Source of the DNA: Croceicoccus sp. Ery15
Lineage (GTDB): Bacteria > Pseudomonadota > Alphaproteobacteria > Sphingomonadales > Sphingomonadaceae
Reading direction: 5' to 3'
Length of the DNA stretch: 64,000 nucleotides
NCBI RefSeq assembly: GCF_020985305.1
Contig: NZ_CP087588.1
Coordinates: 2,975,501 to 3,039,500, forward strand
The notes beneath the pieces are model-generated. The model did not search any database. It was given only the letters and a program-made list of their open reading frames with translations, and had not been told where the DNA came from. Position 1 is the stretch's first letter; every line of letters starts with the position of its first letter. A program made the position numbers and the translations under genes. Below are positions 47,482 through 55,164 of this stretch, one piece after another.

Positions 47482-47571
47482 CACCCACCGAGACCCCCCT
47501 CCCGTCCAATGCGGTTGGTGATACGATCCCGAAAGGCCTTCGCCCCACCCAAGGGGGCGGAGGCCTTTTTA
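47482..47571 (+). ncRNA. Candidate trans-acting small RNA with C-rich anti-Shine-Dalgarno loop
   Basis: About 90 bases and two hairpins. Hairpin 1 pairs 47482-47490 with 47512-47520 (eight of nine pairs) and exposes CCCCCCTCCC at 47494-47503 in its loop. Hairpin 2 is the terminator at 47532-47570. TATAGG at 47471-47476 could be the -10; no good -35 is seen. This architecture matches alphaproteobacterial sRNAs that mask ribosome sites (for example the suhB/MmgR type). No ORF is present. Family assignment needs a covariance search. Confidence 0.5.
47532..47570 (+). terminator. Strong intrinsic terminator
   Basis: A 15-pair stem (47532-47546 with 47552-47567, one G-U pair) encloses a short loop and is followed by a T run. 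It ends either the regulator transcript, 185 bases beyond that stop codon, or, more likely, the small RNA above. Confidence 0.85.
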
Positions 47572-47629
47572 CATGGCTGGCATTTGCGAGCGGAGTAGCG
47601 ATTCCTCTGCGCCGCAAGGGCGAGGCGTT

Positions 47630-48064
47630 TCAGTCGTGCGAGATAGCGCCGCGCAGGCGTTGCAACAGGCCGGTGCGGCGCGTGTCGCGCACCGCTTCCA
47701 GCAGCGCTTCGGGGGCATAGGGCTTGACCAGCACCTTGCCCATTTCCTTGATCGCGGGCGGGATCGCTTGCGGATTGCCGGTAGAAAACACGATGCGCGG
47801 CACCTGCGGACCCAGTTCGGTGACCAGTTCCGCGACGGCCCAGCCATCGTCGCGGTCCACCAGATGCACGTCCAGCACCAAAACATCGGGCCGTTTGCGT
47901 TCCAGCGCAGCCAATGCCTGACGAGTGCTGGAACAGACGGTCACCTCGGGCGACCCGCCGCTCAGCAGGATGTCTTCTAGCGATAGGGCGAGAATGGGAT
48001 CGTCCTCAACAACCAAGGCTGTACCGATCCGGTAATCGGTATCCCTGGCAGATGTGGTCGTCAT
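47630..48064 (-). CDS. Single-domain response regulator
   Basis: 144 residues: one receiver domain and nothing else. Motifs are V-V-E-D-D-P (acidic pair), phosphoacceptor Asp in L-V-L-D-V-H-L, V-F-S-T-G-N (Thr switch) and V-L-V-K-P-Y (Lys). Single-domain regulators such as SdrG help route phosphate to PhyR in Sphingomonas; this one lacks the F-A-T-G-x-Y motif of that group, having F-S-T-G-N. The ATG at 48064 follows AGGGAAG; 48085 is an alternative. An EcfG-like promoter lies upstream. Confidence 0.88.
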   Translation of the reverse strand: MTTTSARDTDYRIGTALVVEDDPILALSLEDILLSGGSPEVTVCSSTRQALAALERKRPDVLVLDVHLVDRDDGWAVAELVTELGPQVPRIVFSTGNPQAIPPAIKEMGKVLVKPYAPEALLEAVRDTRRTGLLQRLRGAISHD

Positions 48065-48188
48065 GGACGGCGCTTCCCTGAACATGGCCGCGCGCGAACG
48101 GAAACGGCGGCGGCTCTTGCTATATCATCACTCGGACTGCGGGCGGAAGGAATTGCACGGTTTACCTGCGCCATCGCCGCCCCAAAGC

Positions 48189-48214
48189 AACGCGCAAAAG
48201 GGCAGGCAGGTTCC
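48189..48214 (-). promoter_or_regulatory. EcfG-type promoter for the single-domain response regulator
   Basis: On the minus strand GGAAC (48214-48210), 17 bases, then CGTT (48192-48189). The predicted leader is about 118 bases. The consensus is matched with the longer accepted spacing. Confidence 0.5.
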
Positions 48215-48250
48215 CGTGCAATGCCGCGAGCAGGCGGCCTGACGGGCTGA

Positions 48251-49408
48251 TCAGCCGACCAGCGCCTTACCATAGATCGTATATTCGCGGTTGACCGTGG
48301 CGTCGATCGCCTCGGCAATGGCGTTCATCCCTTGATTATCGTCAAGGATCCAGCCGATCTCGCCCCGCTTCGATCCGTATTTCACCACCGCCTCGCGGCG
48401 GATATATTCGATCATCATAAAGGCCAGCTGACTGGCAAGGCGCGAGCTTTGCAAATGACTGCGCACCCCCATCAGCGGCACGCGCATGTCGGCGGGATAG
48501 GGATGGCGCAGCCAGCGCAGCAGCTTGATCCAGCCGAACGGGAACAGCTTTCCGCCAATCTCCTTGATCGGGCGGTTCAGGTCGGGCAGCGTCATCATAA
48601 AGGCGACCGGCTCGCCCTCGTACTCGGCTACGCGGATCAGGTCTTCGAACACCAGCGGCTTCAGCTTCTTGCCGGTATGCGCGACCTCTGCATCGGTGAT
48701 CGGCACGAAACCCCAATTGCCCGACCATGCATCGTTGAGGATGTCGAGGATCAGTGCCGCTTCCTCGTCGAACCGGCTTTTGTCGACCTTGCGAATGCGG
48801 ATCTTGTCGTTCTTTTCGCCCGAGGCGATGATGCGTTGGATCAGCTTGGGATATTCGACCCGCACGTCGAGGTCGAAGGTGCGCAACATCTTGGCCGCTT
48901 CATATCCCAGCGCCTCGATCCATGGCTGATATTGCGGCTTGTCATGGCCCATCATCACCATGGGCGGATGATCGTGGCCCAATGTCAGCAGGCCGGGTTC
49001 TTCCCAGATCGACAGCGAAATCGGCGCCAGCACGCGGGTCATGCCCTGATCGCGCAACCATTGTTCTGCCGCGGCGATCAGCGCGTGACAGACCGATTCG
49101 TCCTCCGCCTCCAGCAGGCCCCACTGGCCGCAGCCGGGGCCAAAGCCCTGCTCCACCGGCATTTCGAGCGCCAGCCGGTCGATATGGGCGGAAATACGCC
49201 CCACGACGCGGCCGTCGCGGCGGGCCAGAAACAGCTGCACATCGGCATGCTGGAAAAACGGGTTCTTCGCCGGATCGACCAGCTCCGCCGCTTCGGATCG
49301 CAGCGGCGGCACCCAGTTCGGATCGTCTGCGTTCAGCCTGTAGGCGAGATCGGTGAATTGCTTGCGACCGGCCTTGTCTGCCACCGGCGCGACGGTGATC
49401 TCACCCAT
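48251..49408 (-). CDS. GNAT-like N-acyltransferase, possible bacterial ceramide synthase
   Basis: 385 residues. The pattern (L-A-Y-R-L-N-A-D-D-P-N-W-V-P-P-L-R near the start, G-R-V-V-G-R-I-S-A-H-I-D, then L-A-P-I-S-L-S-I-W-E-E-P-G) is that of a YghO-like GNAT-fold family often called N-acetyltransferase. The Caulobacter ceramide synthase bCerS is a Gcn5-related acyltransferase, and sphingolipids typify Sphingomonadales, so acylation of a sphingoid base is proposed. That is inference. It follows the fatty acid hydroxylase gene by 14 bases on the same strand. The ATG at 49408 begins M-G-E-I-T-V. Confidence 0.75.
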   Translation of the reverse strand: MGEITVAPVADKAGRKQFTDLAYRLNADDPNWVPPLRSEAAELVDPAKNPFFQHADVQLFLARRDGRVVGRISAHIDRLALEMPVEQGFGPGCGQWGLLEAEDESVCHALIAAAEQWLRDQGMTRVLAPISLSIWEEPGLLTLGHDHPPMVMMGHDKPQYQPWIEALGYEAAKMLRTFDLDVRVEYPKLIQRIIASGEKNDKIRIRKVDKSRFDEEAALILDILNDAWSGNWGFVPITDAEVAHTGKKLKPLVFEDLIRVAEYEGEPVAFMMTLPDLNRPIKEIGGKLFPFGWIKLLRWLRHPYPADMRVPLMGVRSHLQSSRLASQLAFMMIEYIRREAVVKYGSKRGEIGWILDDNQGMNAIAEAIDATVNREYTIYGKALVG

Positions 49409-49422
49409 TGTAATGGCAGCCC

Positions 49423-50268
49423 TCAGCCGATGGTGTTCTTGGAGGCGTTCGGGTCGAAACCCTCCTTGCCCTTGACCCGGCGACGCGGATGGCCCGACGC
49501 GATGCCGCCCGACAGATCCTTCACATAGGGCCATTTCGCGGCCACCGCCTCGTCATAGCCGAGGTTGAAGACTGTGGCCGAACGCTTGGGCCGGTCCTTC
49601 TTTTCGTAATAGGTGCCGAGAACGCGGTCCCAGAAATAATTCGTGATGCCGTAATTCCCGTCCTCGTCGAAATAATGATGTTCGACGTGGCGCTGCTTCA
49701 TATGCTGCACCCATTTCCACTTCGGCTTGAAGGCCAGATGCTGGATGCAATGCATGAATTCGTAATAGCAGGTCGTCAGCAGCCCGCCCGCGAACGCAGC
49801 CGCCGCGCCCCCGATCCCGCCGATGGTATAGCCGATGGGTGCGGTCGCAAGGAAGATCGTGGGCACGGTGGTGTGCAGCGCGCCGAACAGCACTTCCAGA
49901 TGGTTCGGGTCTTGGTGGTGATCGTAATGGATACGCTTCCACGTGCTGGCCAGCGGCTTGATCTTGTACATCCACTGACCGTGCAGCACATATTGGTGCA
50001 GCAGGTGCCACACCAGCGGATAGACAACCAGCGCCACCGCGAATGCCGCCAGCGCGCGCAGCGGCGTGGTGGGATAGAGCGCGAAAGCGACCACGCACAG
50101 CGCCGTCAGGCCCAGATAGGCGACGATCGTGTAATGCTGGAAATAGGCGACGATCAGCTGACGCAGCGTCATGCGGTCCAGATAATGGGACCTTTTCCAG
50201 AAGGGGAGCTTTTCGGTGCCGTCCCCGTTTGCCTTGGCGGTCGGAGTGGCGGTGTTGCTGTTTGCCAT
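49423..50268 (-). CDS. Fatty acid hydroxylase / sterol desaturase family membrane protein
   Basis: 281 residues with about four membrane helices and the family's di-iron histidine clusters: W-H-L-L-H-Q-Y-V-L-H, H-Y-D-H-H-Q-D-P-N-H, M-H-C-I-Q-H and H-V-E-H-H. Members hydroxylate lipids or carotenoids using oxygen. Because it precedes the ceramide-synthase-like gene by 14 bases, 2-hydroxylation of the amide-linked fatty acid, a known feature of sphingomonad sphingolipids, is a reasonable proposal. A carotenoid hydroxylase role is the main alternative. The ATG at 50268 was chosen over 50361, which would add a non-hydrophobic, unconserved stretch. Confidence 0.85.
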   Translation of the reverse strand: MANSNTATPTAKANGDGTEKLPFWKRSHYLDRMTLRQLIVAYFQHYTIVAYLGLTALCVVAFALYPTTPLRALAAFAVALVVYPLVWHLLHQYVLHGQWMYKIKPLASTWKRIHYDHHQDPNHLEVLFGALHTTVPTIFLATAPIGYTIGGIGGAAAAFAGGLLTTCYYEFMHCIQHLAFKPKWKWVQHMKQRHVEHHYFDEDGNYGITNYFWDRVLGTYYEKKDRPKRSATVFNLGYDEAVAAKWPYVKDLSGGIASGHPRRRVKGKEGFDPNASKNTIG

Positions 50269-50483
50269 GTCTAAATGCTTTGTAGCGGACAGGCGGGTTT
50301 GACCCGCAATCGTCCCGGAACGCGCGGCCCTTAGCACAGTCGGCACCGCGCTGGCCAGCAAGGGCAGGCAGGGTGACTGTGCAAGAGCCGCGCGGCGTAA
50401 CTAAGATGCAACGGCTGAATATCAACTGACTGGCATGTCAGCGCCTGATTGCCGCAAACCCCTGATTGCCGCGAACCACGACA

Positions 50484-50513
50484 AAGGGCCGCACGGTTGC
50501 CCGCGCGGCCCTT
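50484..50513 (-). terminator. Probable terminator of the small lipoprotein gene
   Basis: AAGGGCCGC (50484-50492) pairs perfectly with GCGGCCCTT (50505-50513). Read leftward the stem is followed by TTTGTCG, a weak T tract. Just beyond it (50443-50478) lies a roughly 18-base sequence repeated twice in tandem. Confidence 0.6.
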
Positions 50514-50533
50514 CGGTAATGCCGTGAACCGGA

Positions 50534-50803
50534 TTATTCGGTTTCGACCGCCACCGACGGATCTTCGTCGATATCGACGGTGGTGGTGGTGTCGCCATCG
50601 GTAACGGTGGCGTCCATGCCGTCGGTGTCGATCACCACGCTGTCGCCTTCCACTTCGCCCATGGCGTCGGTGGCGACAGGCTCGGTCATCGCGGGTTCTT
50701 CCATGGTCTCATCCTCGACCACGACGGTATCGGCGGGCTCGTTACAAGCCGACAGGCCGATCACGGCAATCGAGGCGAGGGCGGGCAGTACGATCTTCTT
50801 CAT
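50534..50803 (-). CDS. Small acidic lipoprotein
   Basis: 89 residues. A type II signal peptide ends with lipobox L-S-A-C (Cys20). The mature part is almost wholly Asp, Glu, Thr, Val and Met, with repeats of V-V-x-D and D-G-D-T-T-T-T and no aromatic residues. It is probably disordered and anchored in a membrane. No family is recognised. The ATG at 50803 has GGAGACG upstream. An EcfG-like element lies 39 bases before the start, so stress induction is possible. Confidence 0.8.
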   Translation of the reverse strand: MKKIVLPALASIAVIGLSACNEPADTVVVEDETMEEPAMTEPVATDAMGEVEGDSVVIDTDGMDATVTDGDTTTTVDIDEDPSVAVETE

Positions 50804-50841
50804 TGCAGCGTCTCCATCAAATAAGGCGCAATTGTGGCAAA

Positions 50842-50866
50842 GACGCCCCAATCGCCAGATGGTTCC
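50842..50866 (-). promoter_or_regulatory. EcfG-like promoter of the small lipoprotein gene
   Basis: On the minus strand GGAAC (50866-50862), 16 bases, then CGTC (50845-50842), one mismatch to CGTT. Its location gives a leader of about 33 bases. Confidence 0.4.
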
Positions 50867-50887
50867 GCGAAAAGCCGAAAAGCGTTC

Positions 50888-52000
50888 CTATTCCTCGGTC
50901 TTGAGCAGCACGGTTTCGCCGATCAGCGCGAACAGCAGGAACGGCGCCCAGGCCGCCAGAAACGGCGGATATCCGCCGAAATTACCGATGGCGATGGCCG
51001 CATTATCGACCACGAAATAGGCGAAACCCAGCCCCATGCCGGTAACGGCGCGCACGAATAATTGCCCCGACCGCGCCAACCCGAATGCCGCCACTGCGCC
51101 CAGCAATGGCATCAGCAATGCCGACAGCGGGCCCGAAATCTTGTGCCACCATTCGCCGCGGATTTCCTGCGTCCGCCGTCCCGCCGCTTCCAGTGCATCG
51201 ATGGATTCGGTCAGGTCGATCAGGTTTTCGGACTGCGCATCGACCTTGCTGATCGCGATTTCACGCGGGGTAATCCCCTCTGCCACAACGGCAGAGGCGT
51301 ATTTTTCCTGCTTGGCAGTGGCGATATTGAACCGGACCGGATTTTCCAGACGCCAGCCCGGATTGGCATAGGTGGCGCGATCGGCGCGCCATTGTTCGGA
51401 CAGCATCAGTTGCGGGTCGCGGCGATACCATGTCACCCCGATCAGCTGCATCGCATCGCCCGTCCCCACTGCCGATCGCGCGGCCAGAATGGCATCGCCC
51501 TCGGCCAGATAGATATTGCTGCGCGTCTTCTCCCCCGCCGGGATCGCGCCATATTCGGCATCTTCCCATGCCGACAATGTGGCGGTGGCGCGCGTCACCA
51601 CGCGTTCGTTGAAAACGAAACTGCCGACCGACACGATGGCCGCCGTCGCCACCAGCGGGGCAAGGATCTGATGCGCCGAAAGCCCTGCGGCCTTCATCGC
51701 GATCACTTCGCTGTTCTGGTTCAATGTCGCCAGCGTGATGATCGTTGCGAGCAGCACCGAATAGGGCAGGAAGCGCGCAATCAGCTGCGGCACGCGCAGG
51801 GTGACATAGGTCCATAATTCGCCCTGCCCGTTGCCCGGGGCGGCCAGAATATCGCCGCTGGTGCCCAAAAGGTCGAGCATTTGCAGCACCAGAACCAGCA
51901 TGGCGAGCACCGCGAAAATGCGCACCGCGAACATCTTGGCCAGATAGACCGTCAGCCGCTTTGACGGAAAGAAATCAAGCCGCACGCGATTGCTCCGCAT
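50888..52000 (-). CDS. lptG: LPS export ABC transporter permease LptG
   Basis: 370 residues: three N-terminal helices, a periplasmic beta-jellyroll (about 125-270) and three C-terminal helices. Motifs are T-V-Y-L-A-K-M-F at the start, A-T-L-N-Q-N-S-E-V-I-A-M-K-A-A-G-L-S (coupling helix) and P-L-S-A-L-L-M-P-L-L-G. With LptF and the ATPase LptB it extracts LPS, or in LPS-poor sphingomonads an equivalent glycolipid, from the inner membrane. It overlaps lptF by 26 bases. Confidence 0.93.
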   Translation of the reverse strand: MRSNRVRLDFFPSKRLTVYLAKMFAVRIFAVLAMLVLVLQMLDLLGTSGDILAAPGNGQGELWTYVTLRVPQLIARFLPYSVLLATIITLATLNQNSEVIAMKAAGLSAHQILAPLVATAAIVSVGSFVFNERVVTRATATLSAWEDAEYGAIPAGEKTRSNIYLAEGDAILAARSAVGTGDAMQLIGVTWYRRDPQLMLSEQWRADRATYANPGWRLENPVRFNIATAKQEKYASAVVAEGITPREIAISKVDAQSENLIDLTESIDALEAAGRRTQEIRGEWWHKISGPLSALLMPLLGAVAAFGLARSGQLFVRAVTGMGLGFAYFVVDNAAIAIGNFGGYPPFLAAWAPFLLFALIGETVLLKTEE

Positions 52001-53243
52001 CGTGGGCCGCTTTGGCGCGGGCGGCCAGTTCGCGGTTGCCGGTGAAACGCAGCAGGCGGAAAATCACGGTCAGCTTCTTTGCCAACACGGCAGCGCCTTT
52101 TTCCAGCCAGCCGATCGCCTGACCGCCGGGGACATAGGCGACGCGCCAGTACATCCACATGATCAGCGCGGCGAACAGCACAAAGGGCACCCATAGCGAG
52201 ATGATCGGGCTGACCAGCCCCAGCGCGGCGACGTCTTCGCCATATTGGTTCACCTTGTGATAGGCGACCACCATCACGATCGAAACGAACACGCCCAAGG
52301 TCGAGCTCGACCGTTTGGGCGGGATCGCCAGCGATACCGCGAGGAAGGGCAGAAGCAGCATCATCACCACCTCGACCAGCCGGAAATTCAGGCTGGCAAG
52401 CGTCTGGTTGCGCACTTCTTCCGACACGTCGCTGTTCCAGCCGAAATGCAGCAGTTCGGGCAATATATACTCCCGCTCCGCCCCGCCGCGCGTGCGAAAG
52501 CGTTCGATTTCGGGGAGATCGATGGGCAGGTCATAGCTGGCGAAACTGAGCACGCGGGGTGTGGGGATCGATGCCTGATCCTGTACGATGGTGCCGTCGG
52601 TCAGGCGCAGGATGATCGTGTTGGGCTCTTCCTCGTTCGCAAGGAATTGTCCCTGCCGTGCCGAAATCGACAGCATATCGCCATCGGGCTGCGTCACGCG
52701 GGCGAAAATGCCGCCCAATTCGCGCCCGTTATCGCGGCTTTCCTCGATCCGAAGCGCGGTGCGATCCTCCAGCGTGGTAAATTCGCCCACCTTGATCGAT
52801 GCACCCAGAGCGCCCGATTGCAGTTCGAACGACAGGCGCGAATAATCGTAACGCGCCACCGGCTGCACGAAATAGACGAGCAGGAAATTGAGCCCGACCA
52901 GCGCGAACGTGATGATGAACGGCACGCGCAGCAGTCGCGTATAGCCCAGCCCGACCGCGCGCATCACATCCAGCTCTGAACTGGTTGCCAGCTTGCGGAA
53001 TGCGAACAATATGCCCAGCATCAGGCCCAGCGGTATCGCAAGGCTCATATATTCGGGCAGCAGGTTCGCCAGCATGCGGAATATCACGCCGATCGGGCCG
53101 CCTTCGTCGGCAACCACCTCGAACAGGCGGAGCATCTTGTCGAGAACCAGCAGCGAGGCCGCAAGCGCCAGAGTCCCCAGCATCGGCATCAGCACGAGCT
53201 TGAAGATATAGCGGTCGACGTCGGTGATGAAGTTCTTGAACAA
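51975..53243 (-). CDS. lptF: LPS export ABC transporter permease LptF
   Basis: 422 residues from TTG at 53243 (F-K-N-F-I-T-D-V-D-R-Y-I-F-K). An ATG at 53303 would add 20 residues unlike the family, and neither has a strong ribosome site. YjgP/YjgQ features are L-M-P-M-L-G-T-L, A-F-R-K-L-A-T-S-S-E-L-D-V-M-R-A-V-G and a periplasmic jellyroll. The C-terminal 60-70 residues form an extra cytoplasmic basic tail. It is the first gene of the lptF-lptG pair. Confidence 0.9.
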   Translation of the reverse strand: MFKNFITDVDRYIFKLVLMPMLGTLALAASLLVLDKMLRLFEVVADEGGPIGVIFRMLANLLPEYMSLAIPLGLMLGILFAFRKLATSSELDVMRAVGLGYTRLLRVPFIITFALVGLNFLLVYFVQPVARYDYSRLSFELQSGALGASIKVGEFTTLEDRTALRIEESRDNGRELGGIFARVTQPDGDMLSISARQGQFLANEEEPNTIILRLTDGTIVQDQASIPTPRVLSFASYDLPIDLPEIERFRTRGGAEREYILPELLHFGWNSDVSEEVRNQTLASLNFRLVEVVMMLLLPFLAVSLAIPPKRSSSTLGVFVSIVMVVAYHKVNQYGEDVAALGLVSPIISLWVPFVLFAALIMWMYWRVAYVPGGQAIGWLEKGAAVLAKKLTVIFRLLRFTGNRELAARAKAAHDAEQSRAA

Positions 53244-53341
53244 GTCCGGTCGGGCTTTCGGATGACTATGATCGGGCAGACATTGCGCCCGCCATAATAG
53301 CATCGGGCCGGAAGGTCACGCCCCAGACGCGACCGGTGCGA

Positions 53342-53779
53342 TCAATCCTTTTCCAGCGTGCATTGCAACGGATGCTGATTCGCGCGGGCGAAATCCATCA
53401 CCTGGTTCACCTTGGTCTCGGCAATTTCATACGGGAACACGCCGCACACGCCCACGCCGCGCTGATGCACATGCAGCATCACGCGGGTCGCCTGCTCCAT
53501 ATCCATCCGGAAATAGCGTTTCAGCACCATGACGACGAATTCCATCGGCGTGTAATCGTCGTTCAGCATCAATACTTTGAACTGGCTGGGCTTCTTCGGC
53601 TTGGCGCGAGTGCGCGTGGCGATGCCGACCTGTCCGGCACCGTCGCCGGTTCCGCTATCGTCGTCACCTTCATTGCCGTCCCCTTCATCGCCGCAAACAG
53701 GTGCGGGCCCGCGCGCATCGCTGGCCAGCCGCGATGCGGGGTCGAAAGGGGCAGGGGAATCGGATCGGAAAGCCATCAT
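53342..53779 (-). CDS. clpS: ClpS adaptor protein
   Basis: 145 residues. The ClpS core occupies about 65-145: [14 protein letters not shown], then [14 protein letters not shown] and Y-E-I-A-E-T-K. It delivers N-degron substrates (Leu, Phe, Tyr, Trp ends) to ClpAP. The N-terminal 60 residues form an unusually long Asp/Gly-rich then basic extension compared with about 20 residues in typical ClpS. ATGs at 53779 and 53776 are adjacent; GGGACG lies upstream. Confidence 0.93.
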   Translation of the reverse strand: MMAFRSDSPAPFDPASRLASDARGPAPVCGDEGDGNEGDDDSGTGDGAGQVGIATRTRAKPKKPSQFKVLMLNDDYTPMEFVVMVLKRYFRMDMEQATRVMLHVHQRGVGVCGVFPYEIAETKVNQVMDFARANQHPLQCTLEKD

Positions 53780-53880
53780 CACGTCCCAGAATATCGTATC
53801 GCGGGCCCGCCATACAAGAGGGCCATGCAAGAGAGACCTACAAGTGCACCCCGCAAGGCCGCCGCGTACCGGCATCAAAC

Positions 53881-53920
53881 GGAAAGGGCCGAATGCGGCA
53901 ATGCGCATCCGGCCCTTTCC
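53881..53920 (-). terminator. Terminator downstream of the phasin gene
   Basis: GGAAAGGGCCG at 53881 pairs with CGGCCCTTTCC, ending at 53920, around an 18-base loop that is itself partly self-complementary. It lies 41 bases past the phasin stop. Confidence 0.65.
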
Positions 53921-53960
53921 TGTATCGCGCACCCGTTCGGGCGCGCTGCCGATCGTGCGA

Positions 53961-54932
53961 TCAGGCAGCCTTGATCTTTTCCATGGCAAGGCTGACGCGC
54001 GTCGACAGCGGCTGCGTCGCGTCATTGGCCAGCTTCAGCATGGCTTCGGTGTTCTTCGACGACATGGCAACGGCCTTGTCAAAGTTCTTGCGCAGCAGGG
54101 CGCTCTGCAGCTGGAAGAAATCGGTCGGCGATTTCACCGATGCCATTTCCTTGACCTCGGCGGTCAGCGCTTCGAACTCGGCCTTGCTGTCGGCAACGGC
54201 GGCCTTGCCCATTTCCTGCATGCCGGCGGCGAAAATCTTGCTCGATTCGACCATGGCTTCGAAATTGCCTTTGGTGAACTCGCCTGCTTCCTTGAACATC
54301 TCGCTACCCTTTTTATAGGCGTCCTGCGACTTGGCGGTCATTTCCGACATCGCATTCTGGAACGACTTGGTCATCATTTCTGCATCGGTCATTGTTACGA
54401 ACTCCTGGGTGAACTGTTTTATTTTCGCTGGCGCAACGGGGGTAAACGATGCCGGCTTTGCAGGAGCCGGATTGGCCGGGGTCTTGGCGGCCAGCGGCGC
54501 CTCCTCCTTGTGACCAGAAACTGGTTTGGTTGCGGGTTTCGCCGCAACGGGTGCGGGCTTCTTTGCGACCGGTTTCCTGGCGGCAGGCTTCTTTGCGACG
54601 GGCTTTTTCGGCGCCGCCTTTTTCACCGCCGCCTTTTTCACCGCCGCTTTCTTTGGCGCTGCCTTCTTGGCGACCGGCTTGGGAGCCACAGGTGCCACTT
54701 CCGCTTTGGCGGGCGCCGGTTCGGGTGCCTTTACCGGCTCGGCTGCCTTTTTATCCGCCTTTGTCGCGGCGGGCGCCTTTTTGTCGCCTGCCTTTTCGGG
54801 CGCTGGATTTTTCGCCTCTGCCTTCGGGGCTTCTGCCTTTACGGATGGGCTCTTGGCCGTTTCGTCCGCCAGCTTTCCGGCCGCTGCTTCATAGGCTTTG
54901 GCCGCGTTACTGTCCTGCTTGTCGTCTGCCAT
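53961..54932 (-). CDS. Phasin family protein with histone-like N-terminal domain
   Basis: 323 residues. Residues 30-170 are Lys/Ala/Pro-rich repeats ([12 protein letters not shown] type), like histone H1 or the AKP tail of PhaF. Residues 181-320 form a helical Phasin_2 domain ([10 protein letters not shown], then [12 protein letters not shown]). Phasins coat polyhydroxyalkanoate granules; the basic part may contact DNA. The ATG at 54932 has AAAGG upstream. An internal ATG at 54392 has AGGAG nine bases before it and would give a 143-residue phasin alone. It is 232 bases from phaC on the same strand. Confidence 0.88.
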   Translation of the reverse strand: MADDKQDSNAAKAYEAAAGKLADETAKSPSVKAEAPKAEAKNPAPEKAGDKKAPAATKADKKAAEPVKAPEPAPAKAEVAPVAPKPVAKKAAPKKAAVKKAAVKKAAPKKPVAKKPAARKPVAKKPAPVAAKPATKPVSGHKEEAPLAAKTPANPAPAKPASFTPVAPAKIKQFTQEFVTMTDAEMMTKSFQNAMSEMTAKSQDAYKKGSEMFKEAGEFTKGNFEAMVESSKIFAAGMQEMGKAAVADSKAEFEALTAEVKEMASVKSPTDFFQLQSALLRKNFDKAVAMSSKNTEAMLKLANDATQPLSTRVSLAMEKIKAA

Positions 54933-55164
54933 AGCAAACACCTTTGCGTTTCGGGTCCGGGGGGGTTCTCCCTTGCGCCGATCCGGAAAAGCTGGCCCGC
55001 GACGGGCCCGGCGCATGCATCGCATTTCCAGCGATGTTGCGCTGCACAATAGGGCGGCGAACCGTTGAAGTCAAAAGTTTTTGTGCAGTGCACAAAAAGT
55101 GGCGTCAGCGCTGCAGCATAAAATCCGAAACATGATTCGGATACCGATTAAAGCTGCGCCTTTT

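Noticed and set aside
50308..50335. GGAAC as an EcfG site upstream of the hydroxylase gene
   Set aside because: It is on the wrong strand for the gene and is not followed by GTT at 16-17 bases.
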